This document shows positions 24,301 to 39,300 of a stretch of DNA of 64,000 bases, in pieces (positions within the stretch are counted from its first letter, which is position 1; each line of letters starts with the position of its first letter). Location: the NCBI GenBank assembly GCA_022266195.1, contig WHVY01000002.1, positions 13,159,001 to 13,223,000 of the forward strand. The letters run 5' to 3'. The position numbers and the translations under genes were made by a program. This DNA is from Tetranychus cinnabarinus (lineage: Eukaryota > Arthropoda > Arachnida > Trombidiformes > Tetranychidae). The notes below the pieces were generated by a model, which worked only from the letters and a program-made list of their open reading frames with translations, had not been told where the DNA came from and made no database searches.

Positions 24301-27300
24301 AATATCATGACTTTTCTTATCGTCAGAAAGAGTAGATTCTGATTTTGAAAGATTTAGATTTTCTGTTTCAAATGGCACTTTCTCTAATAAATTAGAATGT
24401 TGAGTATTTTTGGACTCAATATTTTCTGTAGACTTTACAGCTCCAATAGAAGAATCTTCATGTTTAGCATTTGATTGTATAATTTCATCTGATTTATCTT
24501 GATGTTTAGTTAAAGGACTGGCTGGAACGGAATCAGTGAAGACTTTATCTTCTTGTGAGATTGATTCTCTTCTTTTAATTTCATCAGAATCAATTGATTT
24601 CCTAGTTGCTGAACTAAGGCTTTGTTTACGAGAATCACCAGAAATACTTGATCTATCTTTATCCAATTGGACAGAATCTTTTCTTGTAATTTGTGAAGAT
24701 GTTTCTGTAATAACTTTTGAATCACTTTCCACTGAAGTTATAGTCTTATATTGAATGTCTGTTTCAGTCGATCTACGAGAATCACCAGATATGCTTGATC
24801 TTTCTTTATCCATTTGGACAGAATCTTTTCTTGTGATTTGCGAAGATGATGAGTCTCCAAAAGATGCTGTACCCTTTTCCAACTCATTAGTAGCTTTGTA
24901 TTGGATTTCCGTTTCAGTTGATCTACGGGAGTCACCAGATACATTTGATTTATCTAAATCGAATTGGACAGAATCTTTTCTTATAGTTTGAGAAGTTTGA
25001 AAAGACATCGATGAATTTCCATGTTTTTCGCTTTCAGATTTGGCATCTTTTAATTGCTCGCTTTGTCTTCTTTCTAGTTGACTAAATAAATATTCAATTG
25101 ATTCTGAAGTAAGGCTTTGTTTACGTTTATCATCGGAAATACTAGATGTGTCTTTATCCAAATGAACAGAGTCTTTTCTTGTAGATTGCGCAGGTGATGA
25201 TGAATCTTCGAAAAATTTTGCATCGCTTTCCATTGAAGTAACAGTATTATAGTGGATTTCAGTCGATCTACGAGAGTCTCCAGATAAACTTGATCTTTCT
25301 TCATCCATTTGAACAGAATCTTTTCTTTCGAGTTCAATAGATGACGAAGTTTGGCCAGAAGTTTTTGAATCGATTTCCATTGAAGTAACATTATTATAGT
25401 GGACTTCCGTTTCAGTTGATCTACGGGAATCCAAAGATTGACGTTGATCGAAGTCAGATTGCACAGAATCTTTTCTTGTAATTTGCGAAGAGGGCAACGA
25501 GTCTCCATCTGATGCACCTTCTGATATTGTATCCTTCAATTGCACGCTTCCTTTTCTATCTGGTTGATTCGATGATGATTCGCTTAGTTTTATAGCTTCT
25601 GAACTTAGACTTTGTTTACGAGAGTCACCAGATATACTTGATCTATCCTTATCTATTTGTACAGACTCTTTTCTCGCAATTTGTGAAGATGACGATGATT
25701 CTGTAGAAATTTTTGTATCACTTTCAACTGGAGTAATGGTTTTATAATGGATGTCTGTTTCAGTGGATCTGTGATCAGCATCAGAAAGGCTTGATCTTTC
25801 TTTATCTGATTGTATAATTTCATTTTTATCTTGATATTTAGTTAAAGGACTGGCAGGAACGGAATCTGTAAAGACTTGGTCTTCTTGTTGTGAGATTGAT
25901 TCTCTTCTTTTAATTTCATTAGAATCAATTGATTTCCTAGCTTCTGAAGTAAGGCTTTGTTTACGAGAATCTCCAGAAATACCTGATCTTTCTTTATCTA
26001 ATTGTACTGATTCTTTTCTTGTAATTTGTGTAGATGACGGCGTTTGGCCAGAAGTTTTCGAATCGCTTTCCAACGAAGTAACAGTATTGTGTTGGATTTC
26101 CGTTACAGTTGATCTACGAGAATCCCCAGATTTGCTTTTATCCAAATCAAACTGGACAGAATCTTTTCTGCCGATTTGTGATTCTTTATGAGTAATGCTT
26201 TCTTTTCTATCAATCGGACTCAATGGCGAATCAATTGATTTCCTAGCTTCTGAAGTAAGGCTTTGTTTACGAGAATCACCAGAGATACTTGATCTATCTT
26301 TATCCAATTGTACAGACTCTTTTCTATCTATTTGACCAAATGAAGATTCGGTTTTCACAGCCTCATCAAATCCAATCTCTATATTTTTTGTGTCTTTTTC
26401 GCTTTCCAAATCGAAGACATCTGAAACTGATTCTCTCTTTAAGCTTGTCTCGTCTGTCTTTATTATGGTACCAGAAGAAACCGTTTGAGACGAGCTTTTT
26501 ATTTCTGTATCTTGTACAGCAAATGAATTTTGAAATTGTTTAGAATCACCATCCATATTTGAATATTCATCTGCAGTAGACTTAGAAGTTGTTTGTTGTT
26601 TGGTTTCATCCGAAGCCATTGAACTTTTTCGTGACTCAGGCTTTTTTCCATCAGAAGCTGGTTCACTTGAAGGAAATGTTTCACTAGTTTTTATAGATTC
26701 TTTTCTTAATTTAAATGAATCTTGTTTAATATCATCACCTTCAGTTGTATGCAATTTATCATTCGAATCTTTTACAGAATATTGTTCACGTGTATCACTT
26801 GAATAATTTTCCGATGAGAGTTGTTCAACGCATGTATTTTCAAGAGAAACTTTTGATTCATATTCTTTTCTTGACTCTTCAGTCATTTTTGAAGATCCAT
26901 CCATTTTAGACGTGAGGGATGCCACTTCCAAATCTGAAGCTAAATCATCACTCGTCTCTTTCAAATCACTTGAAATCAGATTGTTATTCATACCGATATT
27001 TTTAGGTGATTGAATGTGTTCTTCTGCTTCATGAGATTCACTATCTTCACAGCTTTCAAAACCACTAACTTGACCAAGATATAGTTTGGTAATACCAGAT
27101 GATGTCACATCTTTTGCACCACTGGTCATTTCCAAACTAGAACCAACCAATTTTGAATCAACGGCGTTTGTAGAAACAACTGTTTCTGTTGAGCTTGATT
27201 CAACAATTTCAAGTTCTTTAGTTGAGGAGACAATTGATTGTTTTCTTTCTTCAAACTGTGTCCTGGCATCTGCTGGTTGGGATGAAATATCTTTCGTCTC

Positions 27301-30300
27301 TTTACTTAGTTCATTGCTTTTCTCAAGTTTGGTTTCTTGATCAATGTCTGGTTTGCTGACTGATGTGTTTACAATTGATCCACCAACTGAATACGAGATT
27401 GAACCATCAGAATCAGAAGTTGTGAAAATTTCTCGAATCGTCGCTGAATCTGTTGCTAAACTAGTTCTTCTTTCATCATCAGTCTTTGAAATTGATCCTT
27501 GCTTTTCTTCCAAATCTTTTAGTTGTTTAGTTTCAGAAACAGAATCTGATGATTGAAGGATATTGACTTTTGAATCAACAATAATTTTCTCAGATAGTTC
27601 ATTTGATAATTGAGTGGCTTGACCTGATACAATTTGACTCTGTTGTAGGTTATCAGATGCTTCGACTGATGCAGAAGTTGTTGAAGCCCTTTTCTCGGCC
27701 AAACCATTCGACACTTCAGATGTCGATTGTTTCGCTTTGTCATCCACGGAAGAAGCAATAATTTTCGAAGACTCGTCTGCAGTTGATGAGAGATCCATTG
27801 TAAATGAAGTTTGCTGATCGCCCTTTGGTGAACTTTCCGTAGAAAATGAAGTAGCCTGTGTTGAAGATTCTACCTGTTCTCGTGATCCGGAGTCATCGCT
27901 GGTCTGTTGAACAATACTGGACTGTAATTTGTCGAAAGTTGAACTTTCTTGACTCTGAATCGAAGATCCTTTCTCTGTTTCTGATGATATGGTTTCAGTA
28001 GATTCCTTTGGTTTAGACTCTTCAACCTTCGATTCTGATTTTTGAGTCATTTGGTCTGTTGCTAAAAGAGCTGATTTAGATTCTTCTTCATGGATTGATT
28101 TTTGTTCTATGGAATTATAACCGATGGAATAATTAGCCTTTTGTATTTCAACATCAATTGAGGACCTTTTTGAATCAGTTCCTTTCGACTTTTCTCCATT
28201 TTCTGAATTTTGTTGAGCTATGATGTCAACTGACGATTTTCTCAGTATCTCTTCTTGAATTATGTCTTCTTCATTAGATTTAGATGGAGCATCAGTAGAC
28301 TGTAATGAAACTTTTTGAGCTTCAACACTCTCTTTGAGCGACTCTTTCCTTGACTTCGTGTCAACACCAGGCTCTTCAGATTTGCCAATCTGCTCTTCAA
28401 GCTTTATATTGTCTTCAGAAAGCTTCGTCTCAGTTTGAACAGGCATTACAGAGTCAGATGATTTAGATTCCGTTATCTCACTTTCTGATGATTGCCCCAT
28501 GGACTTTTCTTGTAATTCAGGAATGCTCTTTGAATATGATTCGGCACTTTCAGGTTGAACTATTGATGATGATGATTCGGATTTTTTAGAGATTGAAGAT
28601 TCTGTATCGCTCTGTATTGTATTCGTAGCTGTTATCGAGGTAGTTTCAGTAATTGATGTCTTGCTTGTTGAGGTTGAATCATCCTTTGAAATTGTAAGAA
28701 TTTCTTTGGAAATTTCTAATTCTTTAGCTTCAGCTTGACTAGAGGTTACTTCATTAGATTTTTGACCAGCTGTTTGTTTATTAGTATCTTGCATGGAAAA
28801 GGACTCGGAATCAACAGAGTCTGAAGTAGAATGTTGATCAATTATTGCAGTTGTGTTTGTAGCATTTGATTCAGTGGAAGATGAATCTGTAGTTGATGTG
28901 ATTGTTGATAATTTATTTGATGTTATATCAATGGATGGCTTTCTACGATACTCTGTAACTGATTTATTTTCAGCTTCATCGTTGGATTCAATATCATAAT
29001 TAATTGCGCTTGTAGTGTCTTCAAATTCACTTTTATCAACTTTCGTTTGCTCGTCAGATTTCGTATTTGAGGATACTGATGAAATTTTTGAGAATAATTG
29101 ACCAGAAATATCATGATTTTTCTTATCGTCAGAAAGAGTAGATTCTAATTTTGAAAGATTGAAATTTTCTGCGTCAAATGGCACTTTCTCTAATAAATTA
29201 GATTGTTGAGTATTTGAGGACTCAATATTTTCTGTAGTCTTTACAACTCCAATAGAAGAATCTTCATGTTTAGCATTTGATTGTATAATTTCATCTGATT
29301 TATCTTGATGTTTGGTTAAAGGACTGGCTGGAACGGAATCAGTGAAGACTTTATCTTCTTGTGAGATTGATTCTCTTCTTTTAATTTCATCAGAATCAAT
29401 TGATTTCCTAGTTGCTGAACTAAGGCTTTGTTTACGCGAATCACCAGAAATACTTGATCTATCTTTATCCAATTCGACAGAATCTTTTCTTGTAATTTGT
29501 GAAGACGTTTCTGTAGTAACTTTTGAATCACTTTCCACTGAAGTTATAGTCTTATATTGAATGTCTGTTTCAGTCGATCTACGAGAATCACCAGATATGC
29601 TTGATCTTTCTTTATCCATTTGAACAGATTCTTTCCTTTCGCACTGTATAGATGACGATGTTTGGCCAGAAATTTTTGAATCGCTTTCCATCGTATTGTA
29701 TTGGATTTCCGTTTCAGTTGATCTACGGGAATCCAAAGATTGACGTTGATCGAAATCAGATTGCACAGAATCTTTTCTTGTAATTTGCGATGATGAAGAT
29801 CGATCATTATTTGTTGCACCTTCTGAAATTTTGTCTTTCAATTGCACGCTTCCTTTTCTATCTGGTTGATTCAATGATGATTCATTTGATTTTATAGTTT
29901 CTGAACTAAGACTTTGTTTACGAGAATCAACGGAGATACTTGATCTAACTTGGTCTGATTGTACAGATTCTTTCCTTTCATCTTGTATAGATGACGATGT
30001 TTGGCCAGAAATTTTTGAATCACTTTCTATCGAAGCCACAGTATTGTATTGAATTTCTGTTTCAGTTGATCTACGGGAATCAACAGATTTGCTTTTATCG
30101 AAATCAAACTGGGCAGAATCTTTTCTGCCTATTTGTGATTCTTCATGTGTAATGCTTTCTTTTCTATCAATCGGACTCAATGGCGAATCAATTGATTTCC
30201 TAGACTCTGAAGTAAGGCTTTGTTTACGAGAATCCCCAGAAATACTTGATCTTTCTTTATCCAATAGTACAGACTCTTTTCTATCTATTTTACCCAATGG

Positions 30301-33300
30301 CGATTCGGTTTTCACAGCCTCATCAAATCCAATCTCTATATTTTTTGTGTCTTTCTCGCTTTCCAAATCGAAGACATCTGAAACTGATTCTCTCTTCAAG
30401 CTTGCCTCCTTTGTTTCTATTATTTTATCAGAGGAAACAGTTTGAGACGAGCTTTTTATTTCTGTATCTTGTGAAGTAAATGAATGTTGAAATTGTCTAG
30501 AAATGTTGAAATCACCATCAATATTTGAATATTCATCTGCAGTAGAAGTTATTTGTTGTTTAGTTTCATCCAAAGCCATTGAACCTTTTCGTGACTCAGG
30601 CTTTGTTTTATCAGAAGCTGGTTCACTTGAAGAAAATGTCTCACTAGTTTTTATAGATTCTTTTCTTAATTTAAATGAATCTTGTTTAATATCATCACCT
30701 ACAGTTGTATCCAATTTATCATCCAAATCTTTATTCTCAGTTTCTATTGATGACGAAATTCCGCCAGACATCTTCCTATCACTTTCTTCCGAAGTAATAA
30801 CTTGCGATTGTTTCGATGTTTCAATTGAAGAAGCACTCTCAGCATTTAATTTTTGCTCCGTTTCATCTATTTTATATGCACCAACATTTTCAGCACATAC
30901 CTGGCTTTCTACTTTGGATTCCGAAGTTGATTCAGTGCTTGCAATTACACTCTTCTGGGAATCTGTAACTGATTCCATTACCTCTCTATCATCACTGCCA
31001 TGTGTTAGAGATTGACCAGCAGATTGAACCATTTTGTTTTTGTCGTCAACTGTTTGCTTAGTTGATTCAATGTCCAAGCTTGTCTCTGATTGACTTTGTG
31101 ATAATAACTCAGATGAAACATCAGAATGGGATTTGGAAGAATCTATGAGTAACTTTTCCTTCTCAGTTGACAAAATCTCTTTTGAATCAATATCCGTTTC
31201 TTTAGAAATTACTTCAGCTTCATTTACATTATCCTTGCTTTCCGGAACAATAGGTTCAATATCATTCTGTCCACTGGTTTCAATTTCACTTTTTATTGTC
31301 GATCCCTCAATTTTCTTCTCTTCCATCGACTTATCAATAGACAATCTTACGGAATCTTTTCTTAGGCTTTCACCTTCTTCAATGGATCCTTTTGGTAATT
31401 CATCCTCCAGAGAACCAGAAGAGTCTTTTTTCTTCTCACTACTAATTTGCATTTCATTCTGAGTCAACGTCTCAGAAAACCTTTCAATCGATTCTTCTTT
31501 AAATTCCAATGAATCAGCTTTTGAAGATTCAGAACCTTGCTCTTTATTTGGCACAATTTTGCCTGTTGACACCTCTTTTCCTAGTTTGGTATCAACTTTG
31601 GAATCTTCAATTTCCTGTTCAATTTGAGATTCGTTGGATTTGGAAAGTTTTCGTTCCAATTTGTCACCTTCCTTTGAGATGCTGGCTCTTCGATAAGCAT
31701 CATCACCAGCAATAATTGAGCTTCTTCTACGTTCTGAAGCCGTTGATTTATCTATTTCTTGCTTTCCATGTGAAGTAGTCTCTGATGCAAAAATATTTTC
31801 TTTGACAATTGAATCTCTTCTTTTATCTGCATCAGATAGAATGGAACTTTTTCTGGAACTTGACCCAATAGATTGACGATCTTCTTCCATACAAGCAGCC
31901 TTAATTTCTGCTTCTAATGTTCTGAATGAGCCGTTAGAGTCGGTTGACTTTCTTCTAGATCCCTCAACATGAGAAATCTCAATTGATCGAGACATCTGAT
32001 TGTTGTTGATTCGTGAAGTAAGTGAGGCAACCTCCAAATCAGAAGCCGAGTCATCATTTTTATCGCCAGAAATAATAGTCATTTCACTCATATTAGATGA
32101 TAGAGAAGAGACCATGGCTGACTGTAAATTTGAATCTTCTTGAATCGGTGATGATCGGCTTTTCATGTCTTCATCATCATCTTCACGTGAAATCATATGA
32201 TCTAACTGAGATGTTGATCGACTATCACCAGTGACTACTTCATCTTCCGAATGCTCCAAAGAGTCTTTACTAATCTCAACATTTCCATAAATTTCATAGG
32301 ATTCCAATGAGTCTGGTTCAACTTCATCTCGTAAATGGTCGAGGAACGGCAGCTTTTTCGGACTTGCATCTTCTGAACCTTTACCAGAATCTCGATGATC
32401 ATCTTCACTGCAAACCTCTACAGTCTCTCGCTTCTTATCACTAAAGTCAGAATCACCATTTTCCGCTGTCACAGTACAACTTCGGATCTCCTTTTTCGTT
32501 TCATTATCAGTTTCACTGGTTGTTTTATCAGAAACACGTCTACTGTTGATTCGAGCTCGAACTTGCTTGGATGTGATAGGACGAGCTTTTACTGTTTCAT
32601 TTGCTTCTGAAGTAGGCTCAGAACTTGGTTTGGAAGTAGCTTTGTTTGTTGTTGATCGTGTTGTGCTACTAGTTCTAGTCTTGGTCTTCTTTTCGGTAAC
32701 ATTTTTGGCTGATTTTTTCTCTTCATGTGCAGTCTTTTTAACAGATTCCCGAGTCGACACTCTAGTGACTCTTGAGGTTTCTGTTTGATGATTTGTTGCA
32801 GGGATTAACTTTCGTTTCACTGGTGATGATTGTGACTCAGAGCTATCACCGCCTTTATCACCAACTTCAGTGGATGATTGTTTAGCATAAGGTACACGAG
32901 TTTTTCTCATGGATGGAGAAACTGATCTGTATCGAGTAGATAACTTTTGAGTAGCAGTTGAAGAACTAGTCTCAGAGATTCGAACAGTTGATTTAACAGT
33001 TGATTTACTTTTCGATTGTTTGAGAGAAGCTGCTGTGCAAACTCTTTTCTGAAGTAAATCCAAATCTTTGAGTGAAGCCAAGCCTTCCATTATTTGACTC
33101 TGAGGAGCGCTTCCAGGGAACAGAATACGAGTGATTCTATCATTAGGATTAGAAGGTTTCCAAATGAGGAGACAACAAATGGACATGACATCAGAAATTG
33201 GAATGGCTATATCTTGACCTGATTGTCCACCATTCTTGCAAGCTGATCGAGTCCTCACAACCGGAAGACTATCCTTATTTGAGCTCCAATGAGCCAAAAA

Positions 33301-36300
33301 GTCTTTCAACAATCTACTGTCTCGAGGGGGACTCAGAATGAACATTTCCAATGTTCCATGGCCAACCTTGTGGTACAAGGTTAATTGTGTTGGATTTGGA
33401 TCTCGAAGACACTGGTGAGGATTACAGCCAATCCGTTTCAGTCTAGAGGCTATTTCATTGCCAACTTCAATTATACTGATTGTTAAATCATTTGGGTTCG
33501 ATTGGATGCTTGCAACTCCACCATTTTCCCTGTTAACGCCTTCCTCTGAACTATTAATCGATTTATCAACAATGTTACAGAAAACATAACCAATCTTGAG
33601 ATACAAAGAGGACTCTTGTTTACCACGCAACAAAGACAATATTCCCCAAAGATTAGACTCGTTTATTCGAGTTATCATGATGGAATCAAGGCGTTCAATA
33701 TGACGAACAAATTTCCAAAAACAAGGGAATCGTGTGAAACCTCCATCAATCAACATGGTGAATCCAGTTACACCAAAAAGGGAACAGTCACCTTGACCAC
33801 TAGGAAAAATGTACATAGTGGGTCTTTCAAATCTAATGTTACCAATCAATGGCGATGGTTCCAGTTTCTCTTCTCCTTCAAGAGTTTCCAAAGAACCTTC
33901 AATGAACTCCAATAAACTGGAGGCTCCAGGAACACCATTTGGACTGTCTGGTGGGTTAAGAGAAAGGTGCATGAAATGAGAGAAAGCCTGATTCTCCAGG
34001 TTATTGGTGACCCAATCACCAGTTGGTGAACAGTGAAGATGCATCTTGAGCGAGCATCCAGGTGGGTAAAGGGATAAAACCTTGGTTACACTAGGATCGC
34101 TCAGTTCATCGACAAAATCGTGAAATCGAAAGATGCCATCCTGTAATATCCAAGATCCACTTCCAGTAAACGAGTAACCGGCATGAATAACATGCTTGTG
34201 GCCAGTTGGTGAGAGAAGTAAATTGCGAAGACATTGCTTTAAGGTGAATATCTGAGGATTGAATAAAACCTCAACAGCAAGTTTATCGGTTGAATGTTGA
34301 AGTAAAAGTTCTGTTGATAAGAGAATCAATGTAAATAAAGAAAAGATAATTAAAAATTGATGAAAAGTAAGTCGTGATGGTTTTGTAAGTAGTTTTGATT
34401 TCTGCTTGAATAGGGCAAGTTCAATGATATATTTAAGTTAAATATTAAGGTTATGATTTCTTTTAATGCTTCATTGTGGCCTGACTGTTGAATAAATCAT
34501 CTAAATTAAATTACAATTTGGTAGACTGCAAGGTTTCAGGCTAAATAAGGTGAATATAAAACAAACGAAAATAAAATTCAAGTTGAGTTCAGGTTGGTTT
34601 CTTTACAGTTGATGGATATTGAAAGTGAAAACTGAGATGAATTGATCGCAATGTAAAGTTATCTTGATAAACTGCTATCTTTACATGACTGAACCAACTG
34701 ATTAAACAATCAGATCACGATATCCAACTATCAAGGCAACTGAGTTCAGACAAATGGATCCAAAACTTATTCTCTCAACCAATTTCATGAGAAATGGTTC
34801 AGATCTTTTGAATTTCCGTGTTTTCAAACCTCAAATTTACATGCCACATGATCAAACCAATACTAATTAAATCATCATTAAATTGTCACAGTAGAAGCAT
34901 GAAAAATTCTGTAACTACCATTAAACATTGTTAACCTATTCTTGGAAAGATCAAGAGATTGGCTCATTTATCGACATTACAATTTATTTCATTTTTGTTC
35001 AACTTGAATCATGATTGGATTACATTCAATTTACTTGAAGAAGATCAAAATTCATAATAAAATGTGAATATCAAAAGTGAACCAGTGAAGCAAATAAATT
35101 GTATTCTTACCTGTTTTACCAGATGACTTCTGACTGGTTTTCAAATTATCGCAGACTTGCTCTAAATGTTTCAAATCACATTGAGTCTCTTCGGTATTCC
35201 ATGATAATAGGCCTGTTAATTGAAAAAAATAAATAAAATGATAAATCATCAATCGTTAGGCTGTAGCATTAAAAATAGCTTTGTGTAAGAAGTTTGTTTA
35301 AATTGTTCATCAAAAGGGTTGAAATGTTGAAAAATGTAAATCCATTTTGTTGGTGAAATATTAAGCAAAAATGGCAACAGAGCATAGATTTAGTTAACAA
35401 TGTAACAAATGATCCTAAATTAATGACCTAAAATCTTCGAAAGGCCTAAGAGAAGAAAAATTGAAAAAATAAATTTCTTGTTTGTGGAGAGTCCCATTGA
35501 AAACAAAGATAGATTTCAAAATTTGACAAAGATTATTTTTTCAATTCAGTAAGAAGGATAGAATGGAAATAACAGAATTAGCTAACCATGGAGTGTCACC
35601 AGACTTGAATCAATGAAAATCAAAAAGAATTAATTCTTTAACTAATCTAGTTTCTGCGTAATTAGTATAACAATTTATGTCTAAATTTCCTTCTGAATTG
35701 CCTTAATTGTTTGGTTGTTGACTATACAAACAGACAAAATCAAATTATTTACAGTAAATATCATTTAAATGCAATACAGATATGTGGATAAATGATAAAA
35801 TAATGGCCCTCATCTATGGAATGACAATTTTCGCAATAATAAATGGGTTAAATAGACCAGAATTCACGTATCTACCGGATAATTTATTCAAAAGATTGGT
35901 TCAATTTTCACAGAGCAAGGCAATTTTGATTTTGTCAGACAATGTTTAAAGTATTATCTTCATGAAGGTTATTTACTGATGAATTATTGAGAGAAGATGA
36001 AAGCCTATTTCAACGAAAGTCATAAATCATAAGGATATAATTCACAGTTAATAATTTGTGTGTGTATAGATATATATCTTCACAATTTTTTTTCACACCA
36101 AGGATGGAATCAGGCAAAAGGTTTACCTTGAGAAACTTTTCTTCCTTCACAATTTATCCCTTTTCTCTAGTGATTTTATGCTGAGTATTTTATACTCAGC
36201 AAACATTATCAAATTTTTACTCTAAATTTTTCGACTCTTTGGGTTTTTGGGTTTGTCAGCTGATGTATCACCCATGAGGTGGGAGAAGCCGGCATATTGT

Positions 36301-39300
36301 TTCGTGGGCCGGTAAAGAGTCCGAATTGGGTTAGATAAAGGCGTGGGATGTGCTGGTAAGAGTAGCAGCAAAAGTAGAATCAATAAAAGGTGAGACTGAT
36401 GAAAGAAATAATGAACAGCTCCATGGGACATAAATACATTATATAATACAAGTACACATTGTAAATGTAACCCATTGCCTCATAGACAGCATGTAACATC
36501 CTCACTGTATACATGGAAAGACTCATCCTTGTATCGATTCTTGCTCTTCTATTCTGACAACACATAAACACATAGACACATATTTTTTGTTCTTTTGATC
36601 TTTGCTTTCCCTTTTTTTTCCTCTCTCAATTTTTGTTCCTTGACTTTCCATTTCTTTCTTGTTGATGAATGATGGAGAGATTGCTTACTTTATTCCAATA
36701 AATGACGTTCCTCAGAAACCATGGTGCACTATCTACATGGTAAATGCATGGTCTACCTCACAGATGAAGAGAAGGAAGAGAAAAAGTTACACCAGAAACT
36801 CCCTTTTCCTGTGGCATAAATGGTTTACAGACAGACTTTTCAATAATACCAGCGTGATTAAGTTGAACCGGTAAATATATTTATATGGAGTTACACAAAC
36901 ATTAGACTAAGAATTACTAAGAATTGTGGAATTAATAAAAACACTAAAAAACCATTAATGACAGATTTGTAGAAAAAATGAGAAAAATTAAATCATTAGT
37001 TGATTATAATGCTTGTAAATATGACATCTTGAATGATAAATGAATCATTAAAGTAGTTGCCAGTTTATTCAAAACACGCGGGCTGATTATTATAAACCAA
37101 TCATGAATGAGATTAACCAAAATAAAGGGTTTGGCTTTTTTAAAAAAGTTTAATGTAACGGTTTTCTGGTGTTTTTTAGAGTTATTCATTGAATCTGATT
37201 GCAAATTTAAAAAATTGTTCCCAATGTTCATGGAGTGAAATTTCTTTCGTTAAAATACGCTGCCAAAAGTAACCATTTCTAACTGCTGAGTCAGTGAAGA
37301 AAGACAGACGATTAGAAGTGTGAAATCTTTGGACGATATGGATTTTAACTCTGTAAATTGGACTCATTTACTGACCTAGAATTGTATTGTAAACTATGAA
37401 TTTTCACTCAGACAGGAATTATTGCTTGGAAAATTTTGGTGAATACACTTTGAGTATAATAAATCTAATATCTTTTTGATCTTATTTCTATCTTATGATT
37501 CCGGATAATCGACTTTTCATCTTAATGTTTGGCTGGAAACGAATTAACTTTTCTCCTCTTCAATGACCATTTTTGCTCCAAGCCAACTGTCCCAAAGTCT
37601 TGAATGATTTAAGGATAAAATGAGTTTCTTTCCCAATATTGTGCTTATTATTTCTACAGTTATAATGGTTAGTCTTGATTCCCATCGGACTACTTTAACA
37701 GTTTAACCCTTTGTTTTTGGGTTTCTGGTTAATATAGAGATTGACATCTGTTTGTTTGGCGTATTTTACTATTCTAAGGTAATCATTATTTTCTCACAAA
37801 ACAACAAAATGTCTTGAATTGTGATATTATCTTTGTCTTTGTGAACTTGTCTTCCATCAAAAACCTTTCAACTCTTTTCCTTTTATTATATCTCCTCTAA
37901 CCTATTGTGAGTAACTAATAAAGTCTTTTTTTTCAAGATCTTACATCAACCTACATAACAAGGAATACGAAGGTTATAAGGAATACAACTCTTCTTTAGC
38001 TTAATCTTGATGGACAGCTTGGATTGGATTACAACAATTATCCAGTTTTACCAGTGACCAGTTTCATGACGGAATTTATTTACATTGGATAAGAATCAAG
38101 TTGAACCTGATAATCAACTCGCCTTTCCATGAAATATATCCCATACAAGCTCATTTAACAGAACACATGAAGATTTTATATTGAGCAATATTGAGCTACA
38201 TTACCTGTATAATACCGTGTAGTAAAAAGGTTAGTCTTACAGATACATGTAAAAACATGTAAAAATCATTTCCATTCTCAAAAACAAGCTTCCATATCAC
38301 ATAATTATTATGGATTATATTACCTGCTAATTATTTTCAGTCGATTAATTTTGAACTTTCTGTTCTAATTGATTTCAGCCTTACAATTACAGGATGATGT
38401 AAAAATGTTTTACTGTTTTAATGTAAAACCTGAACAATTGTGTGCATATCATTAAAAGGTATATCACTATCTTTACCAACATTTTGCTTACACAAATAGA
38501 AACAACCTTGTAGTCAGATTAGTCTGTAAGAACCTTAAAAATTATTTCAGCTTTCTGAATGCATTACAACCCAAATTGATAACTTATTGTCATTTTCTTG
38601 ACGAATCATCTTTTTATTTCATTTCTAATTCAATTTCTTTTGATTTTTCCCTTTTATCACTAGACACTATTGTTATCCATGGAACAAGTCCTTTTTTATA
38701 TCCAATCAATGATCATGTTTTCTTTCTGGAATGAACGATTGTCCATACACATTTGTCTTGACAAGGAAACAAGGTGGAACAAGATTGATCATTTTCAGGA
38801 TAGTTAAGTCGGCAAATTAAAAAGTAACCAGACCAAATTGATAGATTGGTTATGGATGATTTTATGGACCAACATTTTCAATTTAACTTGAAAACCGAAA
38901 TGTTAATCGTTTTTTTTAAACGACATTGACATTTACAAGCTTTCCAATTTATTAATGCATGTTGATTCTCATCTAAATCAACCATTAATAGTTGCTTCAG
39001 CTGATTCCCTATAAATATACCAACAATCAATCCCTTTCCCAACAAAACTTAATAGACTGAAACTATTTCCTAATAACTGTAATTAACCCTAACCTGACTG
39101 ATCAAAGAGTCTGAAATGGATACAGCAAAGGTTCACAAGAAAGTTAGTTATCTCTATCGGTTGGTATAAATATTGCTTTCATTAATTGTTCAGTCAACTG
39201 TAGTAATTAATCTTTACCCTGTTAACTTTTTTTCTTGGAAAAATATTTTTCCAACTTGAAACTGAATCGATGGAAAGTTTTTATCATTATTTCACTTTTA

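Noticed and set aside
24536..31462. Long plus-strand open frames through the futsch repeat region
   Set aside because: They are the antisense of a repetitive coding array with biased codons. They recur with each repeat unit and have no start context or protein features of their own.
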